In this document: piece by piece, positions 1 to 5,747 of the stretch
Numbering within the stretch: the first letter of the stretch is position 1
Layout of the letters: every line of letters begins with the position of its first letter
Source: Gammaproteobacteria bacterium
Lineage (GTDB): Bacteria; Pseudomonadota; Gammaproteobacteria; GRL18
NCBI GenBank assembly: GCA_028571885.1
Contig: JAPVVU010000140.1
Span: 1-7,568, forward strand
Reading direction: 5' to 3'
Length of the DNA stretch: 7,568 nucleotides
Notes under the pieces: generated by a model
The model's input: the letters and a program-made list of their open reading frames with translations, nothing else
Database searches by the model: none
Told to the model about the DNA's origin: nothing
Position numbers and translations under genes: made by a program

Positions 1-67
1 ATTGGCAGCACTTAGTGCCATGACAGTGACCGCATTTGTTTTCAGGTGTAATTGTAATCTGCTTCAT
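1..67 (-). CDS. YkgJ-type cysteine-cluster protein, N-terminal fragment
   Basis: Reading the minus strand from the ATG at 67-65 gives 22 uninterrupted codons to the window edge, MKQITITPENKCGHCHGTKC followed by C and Q. The cluster C-x2-C-x4-CC directly after an ITPENKCGHC opening matches, from memory, the start of small YkgJ-family proteins (putative zinc- or iron-chelating cysteine clusters, cytoplasmic, function poorly known). Only the start is present, so the length and the C-terminal cysteines cannot be judged. No clear Shine-Dalgarno sequence precedes the ATG; the best purine run is AGACCAGAAAA. The gene is divergent from the histidine kinase at 280 and shares a 212-bp control region with it. 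The family call rests on a short stretch. A chance ORF is possible but unlikely given the four spaced cysteines. Confidence 0.6.
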   Translation of the reverse strand, partial: MKQITITPENKCGHCHGTKCCQ

Positions 68-279
68 ATTTTCTGGTCTTGCATTGCAATAAATAAGGGT
101 TTTATTTTACTTCTGCTAGGGATTAAGTAAGAATATTCGTTTAAATTTTAAGTAACATGTAATTTTCAACCATCTTATCTGGAATTTTATATGCTCTGCA
201 TGATGGTTTTCAAATTTTGAGTTTAACTCAAGACCGCATGATCCTATTAAACTTTCAGGCAACTTACAATAAATAGCTT
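68..279. promoter_or_regulatory. Divergent intergenic control region
   Basis: This AT-rich 212-bp gap separates the YkgJ-type gene (leftward) from the histidine kinase (rightward), so it should hold promoters for both. No strong sigma-70 pair is visible. On the minus strand TTACTT and TAAAAT lie 15 bp apart, a weak candidate. On the plus strand TTGAGT (217-222) and TCCTAT (242-247) lie 19 bp apart, also weak. The heptamer GCATGAT occurs at 198-204 and 236-242, on either side of the palindrome at 217-231. Confidence 0.4.
217..231. promoter_or_regulatory. Perfect 15-bp palindrome, candidate operator
   Basis: TTGAGTT-T-AACTCAA is a perfect inverted repeat with 7-bp arms around one base, 49 bp before the kinase start. 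It overlaps the only -35-like hexamer I can propose for the kinase and sits between two direct copies of GCATGAT. No T-run follows it, so it is not a terminator. It resembles a dimer binding site, but I cannot name the regulator. It is not an FNR or CRP box, because the half-site and spacing differ. Confidence 0.35.
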
Positions 280-2493
280 ATGAAACGACACTCTTTTTCA
301 ACAGTTCGACAGTCAAAGGATTTTTATTCCGCAGTTGTTCGCTTTACTCTGGGGCTGTGCATCGCTCTTTACGTCTGGCTGGGCATGTCCAGTGGTGAAT
401 TTACCATTACTCAGAGTCAGTATAATAACTTTTCTTTCATTTTCTTTACTATTACTCTTGTTCTTGGCCTTGATATTTTTCGTCAGCCTGAGTCCAATAT
501 CCGTCGCTATATTACCTTAATTTTCGATTTTACATGCACAACATACGCCATTTTTCTTACCGGCAGCGGCAGTAGTGAGTTTATCCTGATTTATATCTGG
601 CTTTATATCGCCTATGGCACCCGTTATGGTTCAAACTATTTAGTTGCCGCTGTTATATTAGTTCTGTTCGAATATAACTATGTCCTGCTGCTTGAGCATG
701 CCTGGTCCAGTAATCCATTAGGCTGTTCTGCACAATTTTTCGTGCTTATCACCATGCCTCTTTATCTTCATTCAATGCTCCGACAGTTACGCGAAGCAAA
801 AAAAGCGGCTGAACAGGCAACCCGGGCCAAAAGCAGTTTTCTTGCCACCATGAGTCACGAAATACGTACTCCAATGAGCGGTATTATTGGTACTGCCCAT
901 CTATTACAAAAAACCAATCAAAATAAAGAACAAATAGAATACACGGAAGCTTTACTGGATGCATCAAAATCCTTACATGCTCTCATTGATGATATTCTTG
1001 ATTTCTCAAAAATTGAAGCCAATAAATTACAGTTGCAGCATTGCACTTTTGATTTACACCACACAATTAACGAAGTCATTGCAGTACTTTCTCCAAATGC
1101 TGAAGACCAGTCTTTAGATTTTATTGTCTATATTGATCCCAATCTTCCGTCATTTGTTATTGGCGATAGTCAGCGTATTAGACAAATATTATTTAACTTA
1201 ATAGGAAATGCCATTAAATTTACCGAAGAAGGTGAGGTGACTTTAAGAGTAACAGCGGAAGAGCCTTCAGCTTCTCTGGATAATAAGCCTTCAGCTGCCC
1301 TAAATAACAAGCCTTCAGCTTCTCTGGATAACAAGCCTTCAACTTCTCTAGTTAACAAGTCTTCAGAAAACCAGCCTTCACCCCTGTCGAGTGATAACAT
1401 TACTTTACGCTTTGATATTTTTGATACGGGCATCGGCATAAACAAAGAGCAGCAGGGAAAGATTTTTGATAGTTTCACTCAAGCTGAAAATCTGCAAACA
1501 CATAAATTTGGTGGTACAGGTTTAGGCACCACCATCTCCAAGCAATTAGTTGAGTTCATGGGCGGTATAATTGGCGTCAACAGTGTACTCGGCGAGGGCA
1601 GTCATTTCTGGTTTCAACTGTCACTGCCCATTGAAAAAAATGGCAATATTGAAGAACGCTACAAACATCTGCTGGCAGGGAAACGAGTCGCCATTGTCAC
1701 TTGCAAAAATGCACTCCATGAAACACTGGAAAGTTACTGCAAATATTTCGGTTTTAATGTAGAACGGTTCTATTCTGAATCAGAGTTACTTAATGGCCTT
1801 CAACAGGCTGTTAAACATCATCACCCTTTTGATTTAGTCATTTTATCTTCCGGACATGATCATACTACCCCGATAAACGCAGCACGTAAAATTAATGAAC
1901 TGGATTTTGGCCAATATTCAATACCCAAAAAAGTATTGTTGTGTTATCTGAGCAAACGTCTGGAACTACAACAGCAGGAAGGACCTCTATTTGATACTTA
2001 TATTACCAAGCCTATTAATTTTGAACGGTTCGGCAATGAGTTGCTGGAACTTTTAAGACCGGAGAGGCTTCAGATAGAAAAAAGCATCTGCTGTGAGTTG
2101 GAGAATGTTTCCCTGAAGATACTGATTGCTGAAGATGAAGATATTAACGCCATGGTATTAACCAGTTTTCTGCAGGAGGCAGGTCATCAGACCAAACGAG
2201 TCCTTAATGGTGCCCAGGCAGTAGAAGAACTTGCTCAAAATACTTATGATATTGCCTTTATGGATATGCGAATGCCGGAAATGAATGGGCTGGATGCTGC
2301 GATAAAATGGAGAGCTCGCGAGGCAGATGATCAACATATTCCGATTATTGCACTGACTGCGAACGCTACAACCGATGACAGGGAAGCCTGTCTTAACGCG
2401 GGGATGGATGACTTCATCACCAAACCAATAAGTCCTGAGCAATTATCCAGCGCCATAAAAAAATTCTGCTCACCTGTACTAGCTGCATCGTAA
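280..2493 (+). CDS. RpfC-like hybrid sensor histidine kinase/response regulator
   Basis: A 737-residue inner-membrane hybrid kinase that autophosphorylates on His and passes phosphate to Asp. In order: five or six hydrophobic segments at about 19-36, 50-67, 78-94, 100-114, 119-138 and 150-167; a short linker; HisKA with H193 in the MSHEIRTP box; HATPase with N310 (N box), D382-T-G-I-G (G1) and G411-G416 (G2). A degenerate receiver follows at about 467-595 (T474-C475 replace the acidic pair, S523 replaces the phospho-Asp, K577 kept). An intact receiver lies at about 611-730 (E618/D619, D662, T693, K715). The membrane part shares DFTCT (83-87) and RYGSNYL (115-121) with RpfC of Xanthomonas as I recall it, which suggests a DSF-like input. 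Unlike RpfC it ends after the receiver with no HPt. A 24-bp repeat interrupts the ATPase domain. An in-frame TAG at 274-276 makes 280 the first ATG. No good Shine-Dalgarno sequence is visible. Confidence 0.93.
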   Translation: MKRHSFSTVRQSKDFYSAVVRFTLGLCIALYVWLGMSSGEFTITQSQYNNFSFIFFTITLVLGLDIFRQPESNIRRYITLIFDFTCTTYAIFLTGSGSSEFILIYIWLYIAYGTRYGSNYLVAAVILVLFEYNYVLLLEHAWSSNPLGCSAQFFVLITMPLYLHSMLRQLREAKKAAEQATRAKSSFLATMSHEIRTPMSGIIGTAHLLQKTNQNKEQIEYTEALLDASKSLHALIDDILDFSKIEANKLQLQHCTFDLHHTINEVIAVLSPNAEDQSLDFIVYIDPNLPSFVIGDSQRIRQILFNLIGNAIKFTEEGEVTLRVTAEEPSASLDNKPSAALNNKPSASLDNKPSTSLVNKSSENQPSPLSSDNITLRFDIFDTGIGINKEQQGKIFDSFTQAENLQTHKFGGTGLGTTISKQLVEFMGGIIGVNSVLGEGSHFWFQLSLPIEKNGNIEERYKHLLAGKRVAIVTCKNALHETLESYCKYFGFNVERFYSESELLNGLQQAVKHHHPFDLVILSSGHDHTTPINAARKINELDFGQYSIPKKVLLCYLSKRLELQQQEGPLFDTYITKPINFERFGNELLELLRPERLQIEKSICCELENVSLKILIAEDEDINAMVLTSFLQEAGHQTKRVLNGAQAVEELAQNTYDIAFMDMRMPEMNGLDAAIKWRAREADDQHIPIIALTANATTDDREACLNAGMDDFITKPISPEQLSSAIKKFCSPVLAAS
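1261..1380 (+). repeat. 24-bp in-frame tandem repeat in the kinase ATPase domain
   Basis: Four full 24-bp units start at 1261, 1285, 1309 and 1333, followed by a partial unit from 1357 and a last CCTTCA echo at 1375-1380. They encode the 8-residue repeat [EK]PSASLDN with variants (PSAALNN, PSTSLVN), residues 328-367. Units 1 and 3 differ at only two bases, while 2 and 4 have diverged more. The array lies between the beta strand after the N box (GEVTLRVT) and the strand leading to the DTGIG motif. In RpfC, as I recall it, this is a loop of about ten residues. The period is a multiple of three, so gain or loss of a unit would keep the frame. Confidence 0.95.
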
Positions 2494-2518
2494 ACATTGT
2501 AAGCCTTTAGCTGAACTT

Positions 2519-2540
2519 AAAAGAGACTAGATCTTTTTTT
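2519..2540 (+). terminator. Weak hairpin with T-run after the kinase gene
   Basis: AAAAGA (2519-2524) pairs with TCTTTT (2532-2537) around a 7-base loop, and the T-run continues to 2540. The stem has only six pairs, one of them G-C, so it would be a poor terminator at best. It lies 26 bp after the kinase stop. Read-through into the next gene is likely. Confidence 0.25.
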
Positions 2541-2603
2541 CTAATCGCCTACACTTAATCTGGATAAAGCAATACTATATTCAACTTACAACAGAGCAGT
2601 AAT

Positions 2604-3410
2604 ATGGAAGAAAGTACCTTAACCATTTCTGACCTGAACATTCTTATTGTTGAACCATCAACTGTTCAGGCAAAAATTATTCAGAGCCATTTTCAGGATG
2701 CGCAGGTTAATAGCGTTGACATTGTGCATAATGGTGCCCAGGCAATAGAATCCATGTCCGTCAGTCCTCCCGATCTCATTGTCAGTGCCCTATATCTTCC
2801 TGACATGACAGGGACCGAATTAGTACAATCAATGCGCAGTAATGATGAATTAGAAAAAGTCCCTTTTATGCTTATTTCCAGTGAAACATCATTCAAACAA
2901 CTCGACCCGATTCGTCAGGCAGGTGTTGTGGCCATTTTACCGAAACCCTTTGTATTTAAAGATTTAAAACGGGCCTTATTTAATACCCTGGATTTTATTA
3001 ATCCAAGTGCCAGTGAAGTTGAAGCTCTGGACTTTAATGAGTTTCATGTTCTAGTCGTTGATGATAGTTTGATGGCAAGAAAACATATCCGTCGGGTGCT
3101 TGAAAAAATGGGAATTACTTCATTTTCTGAGGCCATTAACGGTAAAGAAGCTATTTCAATTATAGAAAATAATTTTTTCGATCTGATTGTGACCGATTAC
3201 AATATGCCGGAAATGGATGGTGGCGAGCTCACTCGTTATGTCAGAGAGAAAAGTACGCAAAGCTCAATCCCCATTCTCATGGTTACCAGTGAAAGTGATA
3301 GCAACCGGCTGGCAGCGGTACAACAAGCCGGTGTATCAGGAATCTGTGATAAACCATTTGAACCTGATACGGTAAAAGCTTACCTGAAAAACATTATGGC
3401 CGACCTTTAG
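2604..3410 (+). CDS. Two-receiver response regulator (degenerate REC + intact REC)
   Basis: A 268-residue cytoplasmic protein made only of two CheY-like receiver domains and a short linker, with no DNA-binding, GGDEF, HD-GYP or HPt module. REC1 (about 11-130) is degenerate: E17-P18 stand where the acidic pair should be, A62 replaces the phospho-accepting Asp and S92 the switch Thr, while K114 remains. REC2 (about 147-268) is complete: D153-D154, phospho-acceptor D198 in TDYNMPEMDG, T228 and K250 in DKPF. It starts 110 bp after the hybrid kinase and mirrors that protein's degenerate-then-intact receiver order, so it is probably its partner. It would act by protein-protein contact after phosphorylation of D198, with REC1 as docking or dimer surface. 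AGAG at 2593-2596, seven bases before the ATG, is a modest ribosome binding site. The output target is unknown. Confidence 0.92.
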   Translation: MEESTLTISDLNILIVEPSTVQAKIIQSHFQDAQVNSVDIVHNGAQAIESMSVSPPDLIVSALYLPDMTGTELVQSMRSNDELEKVPFMLISSETSFKQLDPIRQAGVVAILPKPFVFKDLKRALFNTLDFINPSASEVEALDFNEFHVLVVDDSLMARKHIRRVLEKMGITSFSEAINGKEAISIIENNFFDLIVTDYNMPEMDGGELTRYVREKSTQSSIPILMVTSESDSNRLAAVQQAGVSGICDKPFEPDTVKAYLKNIMADL

Positions 3411-3418
3411 TTTTAAGC

Positions 3419-3446
3419 AAGTAGTTTATAAAAAAGTAGTTTATAA
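3419..3446 (+). repeat. 15-bp period direct repeat (two copies)
   Basis: AAGTAGTTTATAA occurs at 3419-3431 and again at 3434-3446, a 15-bp period. The second copy provides the GTAG of the terminator stem and a TATAAT (3442-3447) in its loop. The hairpin may therefore have arisen from a local duplication beside an inverted copy. Confidence 0.8.
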
Positions 3447-3465
3447 TAAGCTACTTTTTTATAAA
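3425..3465 (+). terminator. 15-bp perfect hairpin, probable intrinsic terminator
   Basis: TTTATAAAAAAGTAG (3425-3439) is perfectly complementary to 3451-3465 across an 11-base loop. The inner GTAG/CTAC is followed by six T, giving an intrinsic-terminator shape that works in either direction because the other side is A-rich. It starts 14 bp after the double-receiver stop and ends 15 bp before zapE. The stem is AU-rich, so its efficiency is uncertain. The loop holds a perfect TATAAT (3442-3447) without a good -35, which may serve as the zapE -10. Confidence 0.6.
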
Positions 3466-3480
3466 CCTTGTAAGAGTGGT

Positions 3481-4614
3481 ATGACGCCAGAACAAGCCTA
3501 CCTCAATGCCATTGAGCAGCACAATTTTACGCCCGACCCCGTTCAGGCAAAAGCAGTTCAGCTGACTCAACAACTCTATCAACAACTCAATGAGCAATTA
3601 TTACCTGATTTTTTACCTCGGTTTTTATCTCAATTCTTACCTCAACTCTTATCTCAACTCTCACCTCAAAAAGGGCCAAAAATAAAAGGGCTTTATTTTT
3701 GGGGTGGTGTGGGTCGGGGAAAAACCTGGCTTATTGACAGCTTTTTCAACACTCTGCCATTTAGTGATAAACGACGAATCCATTTTCATCCTTTTATGCA
3801 GGAAATTCATGAACAGTTAAAAAAACTGCCTAAAACGCCTGATCCACTGGTCATTATTGCAAAACAGATGGCACAAGAATTTCAAATACTCTGCATTGAT
3901 GAATTTCATATTCAGGATATCACCGATGCCATGCTGCTGGCGGGTCTCCTGGATGCTTTGTTCTCACAGGGTGTGATATTAGTCATAACATCGAATGTTG
4001 CGCCCGATGAGCTGTATAAAAACGGGCTGCAAAGAGACAGCTTTTTGCCGGCAATTAAGTTAATCAAACAAAATACCCGGGTCTTTGAATTAAACAATAG
4101 TACAGACTACCGAACTCTGGTACTGGAAAAAGAAGGCTGCTATCACTTCCCCCTTGATCAGTATCATAATGACATGATGCAGCAGCATTTTATAAAAATG
4201 AGTTGTCATGCCCCCATTTACCCGCAGTTCATTGAAATCAACAAACGTCTCATTCAAGTGGTTGCCGTTAATCATTCATCAAAAAAGCATCCTCAGACTG
4301 TTATCTGGTTTGCGTTTGATGAATTATGCAATACGCCGCGTTCCAATTCAGACTATTTATCTATTGCCCGGCAATATCCTTATATTCTGCTGTCTAATAT
4401 TTATACCATGGATGAACAAAAAGATGATGTCGCCAAACGTTTTATGCATCTGATTGATGCACTGTATGACAATCATTGTGTGCTGGTGATCAGCGCTGAA
4501 ACCGAACCGGATAAGCTTTATGATGGCAGACGACTTAAAATAGCTTTTCAGCGAACAGTAAGCCGCTTAAAAGAAATGCGCAGTAGATTATATCGAGGGA
4601 AACAGACTCTCTAA
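3481..4614 (+). CDS. zapE: Cell division protein ZapE (AFG1-like AAA+ ATPase)
   Basis: A 377-residue AFG1/ZapE-family ATPase; E. coli ZapE is about 375. The family is reported to act at the division ring, affecting Z-ring stability under stress and low oxygen. Visible landmarks: N-terminal TPDPVQAKAVQ helix, Walker A GGVGRGKT (75-82), the family signature HFHPFMQEIHEQL just after it, Walker B LCIDEFHI with D140-E141, DITDAMLL, sensor-1 region ITSNVAPDELYKNGLQR, and a C-terminal sensor-2-like DGRRLKIAFQRTVSRL with R350, R351 and R362. All catalytic motifs are intact. Residues 41-64, in the linker before Walker A that also varies in E. coli, are a 12-bp tandem repeat encoding LPxF/LSQL units. 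AAGAG at 3472-3476 is a weak ribosome binding site four bases before the ATG. It is convergent with fnr and probably monocistronic. Confidence 0.95.
   Translation: MTPEQAYLNAIEQHNFTPDPVQAKAVQLTQQLYQQLNEQLLPDFLPRFLSQFLPQLLSQLSPQKGPKIKGLYFWGGVGRGKTWLIDSFFNTLPFSDKRRIHFHPFMQEIHEQLKKLPKTPDPLVIIAKQMAQEFQILCIDEFHIQDITDAMLLAGLLDALFSQGVILVITSNVAPDELYKNGLQRDSFLPAIKLIKQNTRVFELNNSTDYRTLVLEKEGCYHFPLDQYHNDMMQQHFIKMSCHAPIYPQFIEINKRLIQVVAVNHSSKKHPQTVIWFAFDELCNTPRSNSDYLSIARQYPYILLSNIYTMDEQKDDVAKRFMHLIDALYDNHCVLVISAETEPDKLYDGRRLKIAFQRTVSRLKEMRSRLYRGKQTL
3601..3672 (+). repeat. 12-bp in-frame tandem repeat in zapE
   Basis: Six consecutive 12-bp units, TTACCTGATTTT, TTACCTCGGTTT, TTATCTCAATTC, TTACCTCAACTC, TTATCTCAACTC and TCACCTCAAAAA, encode LPDF, LPRF, LSQF, LPQL, LSQL and SPQK (residues 41-64). 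They fill the linker between the N-terminal helix and the Walker A strand. The units become more alike toward the middle and 3' side. Frame is kept for any copy number. Confidence 0.92.
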
Positions 4615-4617
4615 TAA

Positions 4618-4668
4618 ATTAGTAACTATTCAGCATATTATTTATAAAGAGAATAGATTGACACTAAT
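4618..4668. terminator. Nested inverted repeats between convergent zapE and fnr
   Basis: ATTAGT (4618-4623) pairs with ACTAAT (4663-4668), and inside them CTATTC (4626-4631) pairs with GAATAG (4651-4656) around a 19-base loop. The structure sits in the 61-bp gap between two converging genes, where a bidirectional terminator would be expected. The stems are short, the internal loop is uneven (2 versus 6 bases) and no T-run follows directly, so this is a tentative call. Confidence 0.3.
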
Positions 4669-4675
4669 AACGACG

Positions 4676-5497
4676 TTACACCTGGAATTGTGACTGATTA
4701 CCCGGGGAATCATCGCAGCATTCATTCGTACCTGCAATTTGCTGCATCATTTCTCGATCTTTAATCACAATATGTTTACGTTCTGCTTTGATAAGACCAT
4801 CTTCCTGGAAACGAGTAAACATACGACTTACCGTTTCAACCGCTAATCCCAGATAATTGGCAATATCGTTACGAGACATGCTGAGGTAAAATTCAGATGA
4901 AGAAAAACCACGTTGTTTGAAGCGCAAAGAAATACTTAATAAAAAGGCAGAAAGACGAGCTTCGGCTGTTTTTTTACCCAATAAGAGCATCAATTCCTGA
5001 TCATCGAATATCTCTTTACTCATCAGACGCAGCAGTTGATGCTGCAGTGTGGGCAGTTCCTGTGACAGCCCTTCAAGATGTTCAAAAGGTACTTCACAAA
5101 CACTGGTGGTTTCTAAGGCTTTGGCTGCACAGGGGTGTTTACCTTTACCGATCGCATCCAGCCCGAGTAATTCACCGGGCAAATGAAAACCAGTGACCTG
5201 CTCCTGACCATCAACGGTTGGTGAATATGTTTTGAGGGAACCTGAACGAACGACGTAAATGGAATTAAAGGAACCGCCCACCTGAAAAAGATGTTCATTG
5301 CGTTTTAATGGCCTTTTACGCTCAATAATACTGTCGAGCTTATCTAAATCTGCACCCGTAATGGAACGGGGGAGACAAAGCTGATGCAGGCTGCATTCCC
5401 TGCATGCCACTTTAACAGAGTGAAAATCAACAACTTTCTTTTGCCGTAGCCTGCCTGGTTGTGTCTTTTGCTGCATCAATTCACCCGCACCTATCAT
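4676..5497 (-). CDS. fnr: Fnr, oxygen-responsive [4Fe-4S] CRP/FNR-family regulator
   Basis: A 273-residue cytoplasmic transcription factor that, by homology, binds a [4Fe-4S] cluster without oxygen, dimerises and binds TTGAT-N4-ATCAA sites. The ligands C32, C35, C41 and C134 match E. coli C20, C23, C29 and C122 with a constant offset of 12. DNA-reading E221, S224 and R225 (VETVSR) match E209, S212 and R213. The cAMP-type effector domain spans about 58-140, the dimer helix about 145-175 and the winged helix about 185-255. Extra cysteines: C123 (HPC) and a CC pair near the C-terminus, in a tail longer than E. coli's. Start: M1 at 5497 has only AGAG ten bases upstream, while M8 (ATG at 5476-5474) has GGTGA closer by and would give 266 residues, so the start is uncertain. 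An FNR-like box lies upstream, suggesting autoregulation. Confidence 0.95.
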   Translation of the reverse strand: MIGAGELMQQKTQPGRLRQKKVVDFHSVKVACRECSLHQLCLPRSITGADLDKLDSIIERKRPLKRNEHLFQVGGSFNSIYVVRSGSLKTYSPTVDGQEQVTGFHLPGELLGLDAIGKGKHPCAAKALETTSVCEVPFEHLEGLSQELPTLQHQLLRLMSKEIFDDQELMLLLGKKTAEARLSAFLLSISLRFKQRGFSSSEFYLSMSRNDIANYLGLAVETVSRMFTRFQEDGLIKAERKHIVIKDREMMQQIAGTNECCDDSPGNQSQFQV

Positions 5498-5547
5498 CGT
5501 CGTTCTGCTCTAACCCATCTCCATATAAGTAAAGATGAATTAAATAA

Positions 5548-5561
5548 TTGATAAATGTCAA
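5548..5561 (-). promoter_or_regulatory. FNR box overlapping the fnr -35 hexamer
   Basis: In the fnr direction the site reads TTGAC-ATTT-ATCAA, one base from the FNR consensus TTGAT-N4-ATCAA. One base further out on each side keeps the symmetry (AATTGA-N6-TCAATT). Its first half contains a perfect -35 hexamer TTGACA (5561-5556). No equally good -10 is seen 16-18 bp downstream; candidates are weak (CATCTT, or the nearer TTTAAT). The site centre is about 57 bp before the annotated fnr start. Overlap with the -35 suggests autorepression. Confidence 0.65.
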
Positions 5562-5605
5562 TTCTATACTAAAAATGCCTAAAAAAACAACAGCAATCTT
5601 AGATA

Positions 5606-5633
5606 TTGCTAATATTTATGATACTCCTATAAT
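5606..5633 (+). promoter_or_regulatory. Sigma-70-type promoter for hisB
   Basis: TTGCTA (5606-5611, four of six matches to consensus) and a perfect TATAAT (5628-5633) are 16 bp apart. Transcription would begin near 5640, giving a leader of about 108 bases before hisB. This is the best promoter in the window and the likely driver of the his cluster. The FNR box centre lies about 85 bp upstream of the predicted start, so FNR influence is possible but not shown. Confidence 0.6.
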
Positions 5634-5650
5634 ATAGAACAAGGCTGTGT

Positions 5651-5704
5651 ATGAAGTCACTACAACTTCGCTGCATTAAGCCAATGCATCACAAACTAAA
5701 TTAA
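5651..5704 (+). other. hisB leader with two small hairpins and a 17-codon mini-ORF
   Basis: Within the predicted 5' leader, GAAGT (5653-5657) pairs with ACTTC (5665-5669), and TGCATT (5672-5677) pairs with AATGCA (5683-5688) around five bases. The same stretch reads as a short ORF, MKSLQLRCIKPMHHKLN then TAA (5702-5704), with two adjacent His codons near its end. A classic his attenuator has about seven His codons and a terminator with a T-run, and neither is present here. Whether it regulates anything is open. Confidence 0.25.
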
Positions 5705-5747
5705 AATTTAAACAATCATTTTTAATGCCAATGGAGCTCAACAGCTA

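Noticed and set aside
217..231. FNR or CRP site before the kinase
   Set aside because: The half-site is TTGAG with a 5-base centre, whereas FNR needs TTGAT with four bases between and CRP needs TGTGA with six.
1170..1478. Minus-strand ORF of 102 codons with EGLLSREA-type repeats
   Set aside because: It lies antisense to the kinase ATPase domain, and its repeats are only the reverse reading of the 24-bp array. It has no ribosome binding site and no family resemblance.
2158..2442. Minus-strand ORF of 94 codons
   Set aside because: It is antisense to the intact receiver domain of the kinase, with no start signal and no recognisable domain.
2460..2493. C-terminal HPt domain as in RpfC
   Set aside because: The protein ends about 20 residues after the receiver's conserved Lys-Pro, far too short for an HPt helical bundle, and no HPt-like frame continues downstream.
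5651..5704. Classical histidine attenuator
   Set aside because: Only two His codons are present, and there is no terminator hairpin with a T-run before hisB. It is kept only as a low-confidence leader.
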